Assembly (NCBI GenBank): GCA_027859095.1 | Contig: JAQIBN010000087.1 | Span: 1-48,966, forward strand | Source of the DNA: Spirochaetia bacterium | GTDB lineage: Bacteria; Spirochaetota; Spirochaetia; B11-G9 | Length of the DNA stretch: 48,966 nt | Direction of reading: 5' to 3' | Shown: one piece after another, positions 38,580-47,617 of the stretch | Numbering within the stretch: the first letter of the stretch is position 1 | How the letters are laid out: each line of letters begins with the position of its first letter | Program-made: the position numbers and the translations under genes | Notes under the pieces: generated by a model | The model's database searches: none | The model's input: the letters and a program-made list of their open reading frames with translations, nothing else | What the model was told of the DNA's origin: nothing

Positions 38580-38738
38580 ATGTATTTGAAAAAGAGCCCA
38601 TGGTCAAATACTGGATCCACGCAGCTTTCTATTGTTAATGGCTTTAGGATACGGAGGGAAAGACTCGGCAAAAAACCAAACAGACTCTTGGATATCTGGA
38701 TGAGCTTGAAAAGGAATATGATAACCCTGTTAACGCAT
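38580..38738 (+). pseudogene. IS1634-type transposase, N-terminal relic
   Basis: From ATG 38580 the frame reads MYLKKSPWSNTGSTQLSIVNGFR. Restoring one lost base near 38648 continues it as DTEGKTRQKTKQTLGYLDELEKEYDNPV (quoted in part), the well-known start of IS1634/IS4-group transposases. After NPVNA the sequence passes directly into the interior of the radical SAM pseudogene on the other strand. Only about 50 codons remain. It marks the agent or the scar of the deletion that broke that gene. Confidence 0.65.
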
Positions 38739-39161
38739 GAATCTTTAAGAATCTTAAGAATTTCCGGCTGCAAATGATTAGGATTTGTTGCAACTGACAT
38801 GTCACGAATATCCCACAAAGATCGAATGAGTCTTATAACACTTCCAAGTCTCTCGGGGAAGAACAGTAGGAGTTCCTCCTCCAACATAAACCTCATCGAA
38901 TCTGAATTCTTTTGCACTGTATCCCAGGATTTCTTTTTCAAGGGCGTCAAAATATTCAGAGGCAAGTTTATCATCAAACTTCAGCTTGAAGAATGAACAG
39001 TAGGGACAGTGTTCTTCACAGAAGGGTATGTGAACATACAGGAGAAGAGCTTCTTTGGGAACACTAAGCTCAGGAGCCTTAGATAGGGAGTGTACCCGCA
39101 AACTCCTGTTCATCATTATTCTGGAAACCTTATTTAGAAGAAAATCTGAAATATCTTTCAT
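38739..39161 (-). pseudogene. HemN/HemW-like radical SAM protein, decayed paralogue
   Basis: From ATG 39161 (MKDISDFLLNKV) it follows the intact paralogue at 27189-28457: HIPFCEEHCPYCSFFKLKF, VYVGGGTPTVLP. After about 107 codons the frame shifts. In the next frame PERLGSVIRLIRSLWDIRDMSV and TNPNHLQPEILKILKDS continue the match, and at about codon 150 it is cut by the IS1634-type relic. The C-terminal two thirds are gone. It lies downstream of triad 2 in the same relative orientation as the intact gene has to triad 1. Confidence 0.85.
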
Positions 39162-39269
39162 AGATGATTTTGTAACACATAAATGAATAGGATTCATGTA
39201 TTATTATACAAAATATCCAATATAGTTATAGAAAAGAAAATATTTATACTATGCACTTCACTTAATTTT

Positions 39270-39299
39270 TTGTAATATACCTTACTGGTAAAGTAATAT
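39270..39299 (+). promoter_or_regulatory. Candidate promoter of the cytochrome c maturation genes
   Basis: TTGTAA (39270-39275) and TAATAT (39294-39299) are separated by 18 bases. The spacer holds TTACTGGTAA, four-base arms around two bases. AAGGAA follows before the ATG at 39342. Moderate support only, in AT-rich DNA. Confidence 0.35.
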
Positions 39300-39341
39300 A
39301 TTTGGAATATTAGATAGTTAATATTATAAGGAACATAAATA

Positions 39342-39941
39342 ATGAAGAAACAGAAAAAAGAGATAACCAAAGAAACTATAATTATAGTTGGTTTAGTGTT
39401 CTTTATTACAGGATATGCTGTTAACGGGCTAATTGGAAGTATAGGTAATTTAATCGGACAACAAACATCGAATAGAACAGACATTACAGAAGCACTGAAT
39501 ACCAATGGTTCTGGCTTAAAGTCACAGATTGATTATCTGAAAGAGAAACTTGATGCAAATCCAGGGAACTCAGCAACCTGGATAAATCTTGGGAATAACT
39601 ATTTTGACTCAGATAGATATGATGAGGCAATAGCCGCGTACCTGAAGGCATTGGAGTTGAAGCCTGACAATCCTGATGTTCTTTCTGATCTTGGAGTGAT
39701 GTACAGGAGATCCGGGAATCCCAAAAAGGCGATATCTGCATTTGATGAAGTTCAAAGAATTGATCCTTCCCATACTATGTCTCTGTTTAATAAGGGTATT
39801 GTTCAATTTTATGATCTTGATCTAAAAAACGAAGCTCTTGAAACATGGAAGAAACTTGCTTCTATAGATCCTGGATTCAAAATGCCTACAGGTGAACTGA
39901 TTACTGATTTTATAGGTTCTATTAAATTAATCAACAATTAA
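39342..39941 (+). CDS. Membrane-anchored TPR protein (CcmI/NrfG-like)
   Basis: 199 aa. One N-terminal membrane helix (TIIIVGLVFFITGYAVNGLIG) is followed by tetratricopeptide repeats: NSATWINLGNNYFDSDRYDEAIAAYLKALELKP, then NPDVLSDLGVMYRRSGNPKKAISAFDEVQRIDP in part, then SLFNKGIVQFYDLDLKNEALETW. Such proteins assist cytochrome c maturation by binding apocytochrome, for example CcmI and NrfG. Its place 22 bases upstream of ccsB supports that role here. No cytochrome c (CxxCH) gene is in the window. Confidence 0.82.
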   Translation: MKKQKKEITKETIIIVGLVFFITGYAVNGLIGSIGNLIGQQTSNRTDITEALNTNGSGLKSQIDYLKEKLDANPGNSATWINLGNNYFDSDRYDEAIAAYLKALELKPDNPDVLSDLGVMYRRSGNPKKAISAFDEVQRIDPSHTMSLFNKGIVQFYDLDLKNEALETWKKLASIDPGFKMPTGELITDFIGSIKLINN

Positions 39942-39963
39942 TATAGTAAGGGAGTATTACAGA

Positions 39964-40944
39964 ATGAATGAGACTGCATCTAGTAGCTGGGTCGGAGCAT
40001 TGTTTAAATTTTTTCGCTCTGTAAAATTGGCTATAGTTCTAATTTTAATAATTACCTTTACATCAATTATATCCACTTTTATTCCTCAAAATAAAGAGAT
40101 TCTGTTCTACATGGAAACATACAGGAAATTTACCTCCTGGTTTATATTAACCAGTGGTTTTAATAGTTTTTTTAAGTCTTATATTTTTATTGTCCCCTCA
40201 GTTTTATTTTTTTTAAACCTTTCTGTTTGTACCTTTGACAGACTTAAAGGGAGAATAAAAAGGAAGGCAAAAAACCGGTTTGGACCTGATATATTACATG
40301 TAGGACTTCTTATTCTGATAATTGGAGGAATGATTACTTTTATGGGAAGAACGGAAGCATTCGTAAGAATGGAAGAAGGTGAAGTAATCAGCCTTACTGG
40401 AGGATATACTTTAACACTAAAAGATTTCGACTTCCTTAAATATGAAAATGGTAGACCAAAAGACTGGATCTCCACTGTAGATTTGGAAAGGAATGGAGAG
40501 GTTATTCATGAATCCTATGCTATTGAAGTTAACACTCCGCTAAAAGCCGGTAATAAAAAAATCTATCAAATATCCTACACAGTCAATAATTTACTGTTTA
40601 TCTCAGATCCTGCAGGAGTAGTTTATCAATTAAATCCTGGTCAGATGATACCTGTTGGAGAGAATGGACTGATTTTTAAAGATATTATTACGGATCCATC
40701 CAACCCTGGTAATTCAGAGGTCATATTTGAAAAATGGGTGGATCATAAAGTAGAGAAGCTGGTAAAGTTGTCTGTTTCTGACAAAATCGATATATACACA
40801 ATTGCAGGAACAGATACCAGAATGAGTACCGGACTTCAGATTGTCAGCGATCCTGGATACTCTACAGTTTTTATTGGTCTGATTTTACTGACAATCGGCC
40901 TTTTTCTAACATACTATCAAAAACTAGGAGATGATAAACTATGA
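39964..40944 (+). CDS. ccsB: Cytochrome c biogenesis protein CcsB/ResB
   Basis: 326 aa. FFRSVKLAIVLILIITFTSII is the typical first helix with its Phe-Ser-Leu-like opening, followed by helices near residues 60-80 and 98-118 and one at the C-terminus (VFIGLILLTIGLFLTYYQKL). Between them lies a large periplasmic domain. In system II, CcsB and CcsA form the haem exporter and ligase attaching haem to CxxCH motifs. It overlaps ccsA by 4 bases. The protein is short for the family (often 350-550 aa) but complete. Confidence 0.9.
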   Translation: MNETASSSWVGALFKFFRSVKLAIVLILIITFTSIISTFIPQNKEILFYMETYRKFTSWFILTSGFNSFFKSYIFIVPSVLFFLNLSVCTFDRLKGRIKRKAKNRFGPDILHVGLLILIIGGMITFMGRTEAFVRMEEGEVISLTGGYTLTLKDFDFLKYENGRPKDWISTVDLERNGEVIHESYAIEVNTPLKAGNKKIYQISYTVNNLLFISDPAGVVYQLNPGQMIPVGENGLIFKDIITDPSNPGNSEVIFEKWVDHKVEKLVKLSVSDKIDIYTIAGTDTRMSTGLQIVSDPGYSTVFIGLILLTIGLFLTYYQKLGDDKL

Positions 40945-41726
40945 TGCCGACTATAGCATTTTTTGTGCTCAGCGCTGCTGCTGTAATACAGATATTTTTT
41001 CTTTTAAAGAAATCAGACAAGCCGGATCCTATATCACATTATTTTCTGCTAACAGGATCTTTATTACTATTGGCTACAAACGTTCAAAGGAGTATTCAGA
41101 TAAATTTTGTAGCTGTTACAAATACCTTTGAGTCTCTTGTATTCTTTTCCGGTGTAATTGCTCTATTACTTTTTCTTTATCATATTCAAAAAAAATGGAA
41201 GGTACTGCAATTTATTATATTTGGAAGTACAATTATTGCCCTGATTTTATTGGCAATAGCTTCTTCGCCGATTGCGCCTAAAGAAATTCAACCTCCTATT
41301 CCTGCGCTGCAGTCAATGTGGTTGGTTCTGCATGTAACTTTCTCTTTTATTGGTGAATCGTTTTTTGCCTTAAGTTTCATTACTGCCATTTATTATCTTG
41401 TAGTAAAAGATGAAGAGAAAAAACTTAATGCTGACAGATTAACATATACGGCTATTGCAATTGGATATCCTATCTATACAGCAGGAGCTCTTATCTTCGG
41501 CGCTATCTGGGCAGAAGCTGCCTGGGGTTCCTACTGGAGCTGGGATCCGAAAGAGACATGGGCCTTAATTACCTGGCTGGTTTATACAGCATATCTCCAT
41601 TCCAGACTGGTTAAGAGCTTAAGAGGAAGAACTTCTGCAATTCTTGCCATTGTAGGGTTTGCATTTACCATATTTACATTTTTTGGTGTGAATTTTGTTC
41701 TTTCAGGTCTGCATAGTTACGGTTAA
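40941..41726 (+). CDS. ccsA: Cytochrome c biogenesis protein CcsA/ResC
   Basis: 261 aa with about eight membrane helices. WGSYWSWDPKETWALITWLVY is the tryptophan-rich WWD haem-handling motif (quoted at its limit), and conserved His residues lie on both sides (LHVTFSFIGE, TAYLHSRL, SGLHSYG). It works with CcsB in transfer of haem to apocytochromes outside the inner membrane. Its presence implies that the cell makes c-type cytochromes and haem, in accordance with the haem operon that follows. Confidence 0.92.
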   Translation: MMPTIAFFVLSAAAVIQIFFLLKKSDKPDPISHYFLLTGSLLLLATNVQRSIQINFVAVTNTFESLVFFSGVIALLLFLYHIQKKWKVLQFIIFGSTIIALILLAIASSPIAPKEIQPPIPALQSMWLVLHVTFSFIGESFFALSFITAIYYLVVKDEEKKLNADRLTYTAIAIGYPIYTAGALIFGAIWAEAAWGSYWSWDPKETWALITWLVYTAYLHSRLVKSLRGRTSAILAIVGFAFTIFTFFGVNFVLSGLHSYG

Positions 41727-41752
41727 AATATTACTATTTCCGGAATAAATAC

Positions 41753-41805
41753 TGGACATAGATTATCTTTTAGGTAATAATCTATGCAGAACTGACCAGT
41801 CAGTT
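41753..41805 (+). promoter_or_regulatory. Promoter of the haem operon with a TetR-like operator
   Basis: TGGACA (41753-41758) and AATAAT (41776-41781) are separated by 17 bases. The palindrome AACTGACCAGTCAGTT (41790-41805), seven-base arms around two bases, lies over the expected transcription start, 15 bases before the hemX ATG. A 10-bp inverted repeat (CATAGATTAT/ATAATCTATG) also spans the spacer and -10. A TetR-family gene lies in the same operon, so autogenous repression is likely. Confidence 0.6.
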
Positions 41806-41820
41806 TCTACTGGAGTTTAG

Positions 41821-42633
41821 ATGCTGATATATGGAAATTTCATCATTGCTGCCTTCTATTTGATCCTGGCAGCAGGTCATATAAGAAGGCTTCACTTTCA
41901 GAGCAAAACTTTGGATGTGGCAAATATGGTACTATTAATTACAGGTATTACAGTCCACCTGTTTCTAATAATTTTTATCGGTGCTACCCGGGGAGTTATT
42001 GCACTAAGTACAGTTTTTGAGGCTCTTTCAGCCCTTGCCTTATTCATGGCAGTGACGTTTCTTGTGCTTGAAATAAGATTGGTAGAGAAATCTCCCGGTG
42101 CTTTTATATTTCCCCTGATTTTCTTTTTACAGGTCATTTCTGCAGTCGGCTACCGGGTCCCTGTTCTGGATAAAAATATAGTTCAAATGCCTCTTTTTAC
42201 ACTTCATACAATAACAACTATTATAGGATATACTTTCTTTGTTTACTCCTTCATTCTTGGTATAATGCGACTCTATCTTCTGGGAAGGTTTAAAAGGAAA
42301 AAATTTGATGATCTCTTTTTTGAACTTCCCCCTCTTGTGGTTCTTGAAAAACTCAACATCAGTGCCCTTCTGGCCGGATTTGTTCTTTTAAGTATAGGGT
42401 TAATAACAGGAACCAGACTGGCATATCTTATTTGGAAAGGAGTTCCTTTTTCTGATCCAAAGATTTTTCTTTCAATCGTTCTTTGGTTTGTCTACCTGCT
42501 TAATATTCTTTCTATTAAAACTTTTAAACTAAAAGGCCGGATGATCAGTTACTGCTCGATTGTAGGCTTTATCCTGATAATTGTAATTCTTATGATTGAA
42601 AGTTTTACCAATACAACTATACATAAATTCTAG
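41821..42633 (+). CDS. hemX: HemX-like membrane protein of the CcsA superfamily
   Basis: 270 aa with about eight membrane helices. FIIAAFYLILAAGHIRRL and TLHTITTIIGYTFFVYSFILG resemble HemX and CcsA, but the WWD motif is missing, which separates it from the true ligase just upstream. In Bacillus HemX lies before hemA and lowers HemA amount. Here it is also upstream of hemA, separated only by the sirohaem dehydrogenase gene. It is the first gene after the TetR-like operator. Confidence 0.8.
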   Translation: MLIYGNFIIAAFYLILAAGHIRRLHFQSKTLDVANMVLLITGITVHLFLIIFIGATRGVIALSTVFEALSALALFMAVTFLVLEIRLVEKSPGAFIFPLIFFLQVISAVGYRVPVLDKNIVQMPLFTLHTITTIIGYTFFVYSFILGIMRLYLLGRFKRKKFDDLFFELPPLVVLEKLNISALLAGFVLLSIGLITGTRLAYLIWKGVPFSDPKIFLSIVLWFVYLLNILSIKTFKLKGRMISYCSIVGFILIIVILMIESFTNTTIHKF

Positions 42634-42641
42634 GAGGTAAC

Positions 42642-43232
42642 ATGTACCCACTGTTTTTGAAGCTTGAAGATGTAAAATGCCTGGTAATTGGTGGAGGTGT
42701 TATTGCAGAAAGAAAAACACTTAGTCTGATCGAATCTGGTGCAGAAGTTACTTTGATTTCACCGGATATCACTAATAAATTAGATGAGCTGATTAAAAAG
42801 AATATTGTTAAATACTGTAATCGACTTTTTAGAGCAGGAGATACTCATGGTTTCTTTCTTGTTATTGCAGCAACAAATTTAATCGAGGTAAATAAACTTA
42901 TCTACGAAGAATCCATAACGACCAATACTCTAATTAACTGCGTTGATGAACCTGAGCACTGTAATTTTTATGTACCTGCTCAAATTAAAAGGGGGGACCT
43001 TCAGATAGCTATTTCAACTTCAGGGAAACTGCCTATGCTTGCAGGAAGGTTCCGAAAATTATTTGAAACTATTCTGCCCAAATCAATCGGTAAAGAAATT
43101 GAAAGACTTCACCAAATAAGAACCAGAATAATTACCGAATCCAAAGATGATCCTGGCCTCAAGAAAAAGAAATTTGAAACGGAACTTGAACCGGAAATTG
43201 AAATTATTATTAACAATATAGGAATAAAATGA
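42642..43232 (+). CDS. Precorrin-2 dehydrogenase (sirohaem synthase N-terminal type)
   Basis: 196 aa. MYPLFLKLEDVKCLVIGGGVIAERK is the NAD-binding start, and VTLISPDITNKL the second strand of the Rossmann fold. NCVDEPEHCNFYVPAQIKRGDLQIAISTSGKLP matches CysG N-terminal/Met8/SirC (quoted in parts). It oxidises precorrin-2 to sirohydrochlorin with NAD and may insert iron. The CysG methylase domain is encoded separately downstream as CobA-HemD. AGGAGG precedes the ATG at 42642. The stop overlaps the hemA start (ATGA). Confidence 0.92.
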   Translation: MYPLFLKLEDVKCLVIGGGVIAERKTLSLIESGAEVTLISPDITNKLDELIKKNIVKYCNRLFRAGDTHGFFLVIAATNLIEVNKLIYEESITTNTLINCVDEPEHCNFYVPAQIKRGDLQIAISTSGKLPMLAGRFRKLFETILPKSIGKEIERLHQIRTRIITESKDDPGLKKKKFETELEPEIEIIINNIGIK

Positions 43233-44539
43233 TTGGTATTATAGGCATTAACCATGAAACAGCTCCCCTTGCTATCAGGGAAAAGCTTGTGTTTAAGGAA
43301 GAAGAAGGGAAACAATTTCTTGAGAAACTTAAATCACTTCTGTCGGATACAAAGGCAGTATTGGTTTCAACATGCAACAGAACCGAAATCTATTTCTATA
43401 TGGATAGTTCCTGTACTGCAAGTTATAACAGGACGTTAATTGATGAAATAATCAATTATAAACATTTGGATTATGAAATTGAATCCAGTTTTTACAGTTA
43501 TTCTGATTATGAAGCTGTTAATCATCTTTTACGAGTTGCTGCTGGTTTGGATTCGATGGTTCTGGGAGAAAATCAGATTCTTGGACAACTAAAACAGGCA
43601 TATCACATAAGTTCCAGTATTGGTATGACAGGCACTGTTCTTAATAGGTTGTTTCATAAGGCATTTGAAGCAGGAAAGAGAACCAGATCTGAAACAGATA
43701 TAAACAAGGGTGCCTCCTCTGTAGGTTATGCTGCAGTAGAATTAGCACATAAAGTATTCGGTGAGCTGGATAATAATCCTGTTCTTTTAATTGGTGCAGG
43801 AGAAACTGGTGAGCTTGTTTTAAAATGTTTGAAAGAAAGAGGCAGCAAATCGATAACAATCATGAATAGAACTCTTGAAAAGGCAGAAGATCTGGCAAAA
43901 AAATTCAATGCAGAAACCAAGGAGTTTAATCTTCTAAAGGATGCCCTCATTCAATCTGATATTGTTATAACTTCTACATCAGCAGGAAAACAATTGTTGT
44001 CAAAGGAAATTATTTCAGAAATAGAAAAGAAACGAAAGAAAAAATTGTTTCTGTTAATAGACTTGTCAGTTCCGAGGAATATAGATGATTCTGTAAGGGA
44101 TATTACTAATACTTTTCTTTTTAATATAGATGATCTTCAGCAGATAGTGGCCTTCAATAAGAAAAAAAGAGGGGGTGCTGTAAAGAAATCTGAAGCAATT
44201 ATTACAACAATCGCTGAGGATTTCATAATCTGGCAAAAAGGACTGAAACTGTCCCCGACTATTGATTCTCTGAAGAAAAAACTGATCTCTTATTCTGAAA
44301 ACGAGTTATCAAATCTTAAAAAACGTATTTCAAAAGATGAGTTTCATCATGTTAGCCAATATTCAGATTTCATTACCAATAAATATCTTGGACTGATAAT
44401 AAAAAATTTACGGGAACTGTCAAAAAATGGAAGCAGCCTGGAATATATTGATCTGGTGAACAACCTTTTTAATCTTGAACAGGTAAATGATGATCACAAT
44501 ATAAGCCCTGGTGTAAATGGAGAGAATATTGAAAACTGA
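43229..44539 (+). CDS. hemA: Glutamyl-tRNA reductase
   Basis: 436 aa. VSTCNRTEIYFY contains the catalytic Cys (about residue 48). VGENQILGQLKQAY and NKGASSVGYAAVELA are family motifs, and LLIGAGETGELVL is the NADPH site. It makes glutamate-1-semialdehyde from charged tRNA-Glu, the first committed step of tetrapyrrole synthesis by the C5 route. The aminotransferase HemL is not in the window. It overlaps the neighbours on both sides. Confidence 0.95.
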   Translation: MIGIIGINHETAPLAIREKLVFKEEEGKQFLEKLKSLLSDTKAVLVSTCNRTEIYFYMDSSCTASYNRTLIDEIINYKHLDYEIESSFYSYSDYEAVNHLLRVAAGLDSMVLGENQILGQLKQAYHISSSIGMTGTVLNRLFHKAFEAGKRTRSETDINKGASSVGYAAVELAHKVFGELDNNPVLLIGAGETGELVLKCLKERGSKSITIMNRTLEKAEDLAKKFNAETKEFNLLKDALIQSDIVITSTSAGKQLLSKEIISEIEKKRKKKLFLLIDLSVPRNIDDSVRDITNTFLFNIDDLQQIVAFNKKKRGGAVKKSEAIITTIAEDFIIWQKGLKLSPTIDSLKKKLISYSENELSNLKKRISKDEFHHVSQYSDFITNKYLGLIIKNLRELSKNGSSLEYIDLVNNLFNLEQVNDDHNISPGVNGENIEN

Positions 44540-45476
44540 TGTGAAGATAGGCACAAGAGGGAGTAAACTCGCCATAATTCAGGCGGAAATGGTTAAAAAA
44601 CTGCTCCTGGAAAAAGATAGTATGCTAAAAGTAGATATTATTATCATTAAAACAAAAGGTGATAAAATTCTGGATTCACCACTTTCCAAAATAGGAGATA
44701 AAGGGCTGTTTACAAAAGAGCTTGAAACTGCACTGCTTACAAACAGAATAGATCTTGCGGTCCACAGTCTTAAGGATCTTCCCACTGAACTACCTGAGGG
44801 AATAAGCCTTGGAGGAGTTCTTAAACGGGAGGATGTCCGGGATGCTTTTATTAGTAAAGATGGTAAATTACTTTCCGAAATGCCCCGGGGATCAGTTATT
44901 GGAACCTCCAGTTTAAGAAGACGATCTCAACTTTTAAGACTGGGAAAAGGTTTTCAAATTATAGATATACGGGGAAACGTTGATACCAGGCTCTCTAAAC
45001 TTGAATCCGGTTACTGTGATGGTACTATCCTTGCCTGTTCCGGAATGATACGATCTGGACTTGAATATAAAATTACGGAAAAACTCAGCCCCAATATAAT
45101 GATGCCTGCAATAAGCCAGGGGATAATTGGTATTGAAATAAATGAAAATAATTCATCTATTAAAGAGCTTCTCTTAAAAATAAACGATTTTGAAACAGCA
45201 TTAATGGCAAAGGCAGAACGGGCATTCCTGAATACTCTGGAGGGCGGATGTCAAACTCCTGTTGGCTGCTATTCTGTTATAGATGGAAATAACTTTAGAT
45301 TCAGAGCTCTTGTCTCAGATTTGGATGGGCAAAAAGTAATAACTGCAGATAATACGGGACCATTGGAGGATGCAGTAGAGATAGCTTTGAGAACAGCTTC
45401 AGAAATACTTGCCAGAGGTGGTAATAGTATTATGGCAGATATAAGGAATGAGCTTGGAGAAAATTATGAAGCCTGA
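44517..45476 (+). CDS. hemC: Hydroxymethylbilane synthase
   Basis: 319 aa. KIGTRGSKLAIIQAEMV is the typical start region, DLAVHSLKDLPTEL and GTSSLRRRSQLLRL bind substrate, and LEGGCQTPVGCY carries the Cys that holds the dipyrromethane cofactor. It makes hydroxymethylbilane from four porphobilinogens. ATG 44517 is taken from the track; TTG 44529 has a better GGAG spacing and would still cover the domain. It overlaps the end of hemA by 23 bases. Confidence 0.95.
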   Translation: MERILKTDVKIGTRGSKLAIIQAEMVKKLLLEKDSMLKVDIIIIKTKGDKILDSPLSKIGDKGLFTKELETALLTNRIDLAVHSLKDLPTELPEGISLGGVLKREDVRDAFISKDGKLLSEMPRGSVIGTSSLRRRSQLLRLGKGFQIIDIRGNVDTRLSKLESGYCDGTILACSGMIRSGLEYKITEKLSPNIMMPAISQGIIGIEINENNSSIKELLLKINDFETALMAKAERAFLNTLEGGCQTPVGCYSVIDGNNFRFRALVSDLDGQKVITADNTGPLEDAVEIALRTASEILARGGNSIMADIRNELGENYEA

Positions 45477-46083
45477 AAAAATTGAGATGATACTTTCTGC
45501 TGCATGTCAACTGTTTGCCGAAAGTGATTTTCATAATGTTTCCATGGCAGATGTTGCAGCATCTGCAGGTGTGGGGAAGGGGACACTTTATAACTATTTT
45601 CAATCTAAAGATGATCTCTATTTTTCAATCCTCCAGTCCAGACTTGAAAAATTATTAGATGTGCTTGAGAAAGCATACAGAAAAAGAGATGATTTTATTA
45701 GAAACCTTCGTAGTCTAATACTTCATTTGTACTCGTTCATGTCAAAATACCGATATTTTCACCAGATATGGAACAGGGAAGAAAACAGTCTTGAACAAAA
45801 GAACAACACAGTAATTATTGAAATAAGAAATAAAATTCTGGATCTGATCAGACGTGTCTTAATTCAGGGGCAAAATGAAAAATTGTTTAAAAAAAGTGTG
45901 GATATTGATATTTCGGTGCAGCTTATCTACTGCATGATTAATTATTTATCAATAAATAATCATACCGGGGATACAAAAGAGATCAGAATAGATTCTCTAA
46001 TGGAAATACTCTTAACCGGAATTGGGATAAAAGAAATCGACACATCGGTGCATTACGAGGTATACATACATGAATCTAAATAA
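45466..46083 (+). CDS. TetR-family regulator within the haem operon
   Basis: About 205 aa from ATG 45466 after TTGGAG; the track start at 45448 lies upstream of that site. SMADVAASAGVGKGTLYNYFQSKDDLY is the TetR helix-turn-helix with the GTLYxYFxSKDxLY signature (quoted in part). The rest is a helical ligand-binding domain without a recognised ligand. It overlaps hemC by 11 bases and cobA-hemD by 14. It probably senses a tetrapyrrole or related ligand and represses the hemX promoter through the palindrome at 41790-41805; that is inference. Confidence 0.88.
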   Translation: MKPEKIEMILSAACQLFAESDFHNVSMADVAASAGVGKGTLYNYFQSKDDLYFSILQSRLEKLLDVLEKAYRKRDDFIRNLRSLILHLYSFMSKYRYFHQIWNREENSLEQKNNTVIIEIRNKILDLIRRVLIQGQNEKLFKKSVDIDISVQLIYCMINYLSINNHTGDTKEIRIDSLMEILLTGIGIKEIDTSVHYEVYIHESK

Positions 46084-47617
46084 TAGAGGCTTGAATGGAA
46101 AAGTATACCTGATTGGTGCCGGTCCAGGAGATGTCGGCCTGCTGACACTAAAAGGGGCAGAATATCTTTCCAGTGCAGATGTTATTGTATATGACTATCT
46201 GAGCAGCAACTCCCTGCTTTCCATGTCCAAAGATGATAGTGAACATATATATGTTGGGAAAAAAGCATCTGATCATACACTGACACAGGAGGGTATAAAC
46301 AATTTACTTGTAGAAAAAGCCAGAGAAGGTAAATATGTTGCTCGGTTAAAGGGGGGCGATCCCTATGTGTTTGGAAGAGGAGGGGAAGAGGCCCTGGCAC
46401 TGTCTGATGCAGGTATTGAATTTGAAGTAGTACCGGGAGTTACAGCTGGAATTGCAGCGGCAGCTTATGCTGGTATACCCTTTACCCACAGGGGAATTAC
46501 CTCAACAGCCGGATTTATTACAGGTCATGAGATGGATGGTAAGAATGAGAGCAGTATAGACTGGGAATCTATCGCAGGTCTGGGAACTCTTGTCTTTTAT
46601 ATGGGTGTCAGAAATCTTCCGGTTATTGTCAGTAATTTAAAGAAGGAAGGACGCAGTGGAACTACACCTGCTGCAATTGTTCAATGGGGAACTCTGACAT
46701 CCCAGCGATCGGCAGAGGGAACACTTGATACTATAGTTGATGTTGTCAGACAGAAGAAGATCTCAACTCCAGCCCTCATTGTAATAGGTGATGTAGTCAA
46801 TCTTCGATCAAAACTTAACTGGTTTGAGAAAAAACCACTTTTCGGGAAAAAAATAATTGTTACAAGAAGCAGGGCTCAGGCATCCAGCTTATCCAAAGAA
46901 TTAAGGGAGCTTGGAGCAGAGGTAATAGAGTTCCCCACTATTGAGATATCTCTCATACCCGACAACTCAAATCTTGACAGAGCAATAGATTCTGTTTCAG
47001 ACTATTCCTGGATAATATTTACATCTGTTAACAGCGTGGAAATTTTCTTTAAGAGAGTCATGAGTATAAAAGATGCCCGAATTCTGGCAGGAATAAAAAT
47101 TGCTGTCATTGGTTCGGCTACAGCCATGAGTCTTAATGAATACGGTATAAAGGCAGATATAATACCCGAGCAGTTTACATCTGAGGGTATAGTTAAAGCA
47201 CTCGAAAGCTATAAAGCAGAGCTAAAGGGTAAAAAAGTTCTTATTCCCGGAAGTTTGATTGCCAGGGATCTTCTTCCTGTCTCCCTGACTGCCATGGGAG
47301 CCCTTGTTGAAGCTGTACCTGTTTATGAAAATAAAACTCCCGAATATACAGCAGAATATATTGATAGTATATTCGATAAGAACCTCTATTTATGCACATT
47401 TACATCATCATCAACAGTTACAAATTTTATAGATATTTTAAAAGTAAACAATCGAAATAAGTATATTTCAAAGATAAACGGGGCCTCAATAGGACCTGTA
47501 ACTTCAAAAACAGCAAAAGAAGCTGGTATAAATTTATCCATCGAGGCTGGAGTTCATACAATTCCGTCTCTTGTTTCAGAAATAGTAAATAAAGCAATAA
47601 AAAAGGAAAATAAATGA
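46070..47617 (+). CDS. cobA-hemD: Uroporphyrinogen-III C-methyltransferase / uroporphyrinogen-III synthase fusion
   Basis: 515 aa. Residues 1-250 are SUMT: VYLIGAGPGDVGLLTLKGAE, VARLKGGDPYVFGRGGEEA and VPGVTAGIAAAAYAGIPFTHR are its SAM- and substrate-binding motifs. Residues 260-515 are HemD, starting KKIIVTRSRAQASSLSKEL and including IIFTSVNSVEIFF and TFTSSSTVTNF. The fusion converts hydroxymethylbilane to uroporphyrinogen III and on to precorrin-2, feeding the dehydrogenase encoded upstream. Such fusions are common in anaerobes that use sirohaem as a branch point. It overlaps the radical SAM gene by 4 bases. Confidence 0.95.
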   Translation: MNLNNRGLNGKVYLIGAGPGDVGLLTLKGAEYLSSADVIVYDYLSSNSLLSMSKDDSEHIYVGKKASDHTLTQEGINNLLVEKAREGKYVARLKGGDPYVFGRGGEEALALSDAGIEFEVVPGVTAGIAAAAYAGIPFTHRGITSTAGFITGHEMDGKNESSIDWESIAGLGTLVFYMGVRNLPVIVSNLKKEGRSGTTPAAIVQWGTLTSQRSAEGTLDTIVDVVRQKKISTPALIVIGDVVNLRSKLNWFEKKPLFGKKIIVTRSRAQASSLSKELRELGAEVIEFPTIEISLIPDNSNLDRAIDSVSDYSWIIFTSVNSVEIFFKRVMSIKDARILAGIKIAVIGSATAMSLNEYGIKADIIPEQFTSEGIVKALESYKAELKGKKVLIPGSLIARDLLPVSLTAMGALVEAVPVYENKTPEYTAEYIDSIFDKNLYLCTFTSSSTVTNFIDILKVNNRNKYISKINGASIGPVTSKTAKEAGINLSIEAGVHTIPSLVSEIVNKAIKKENK

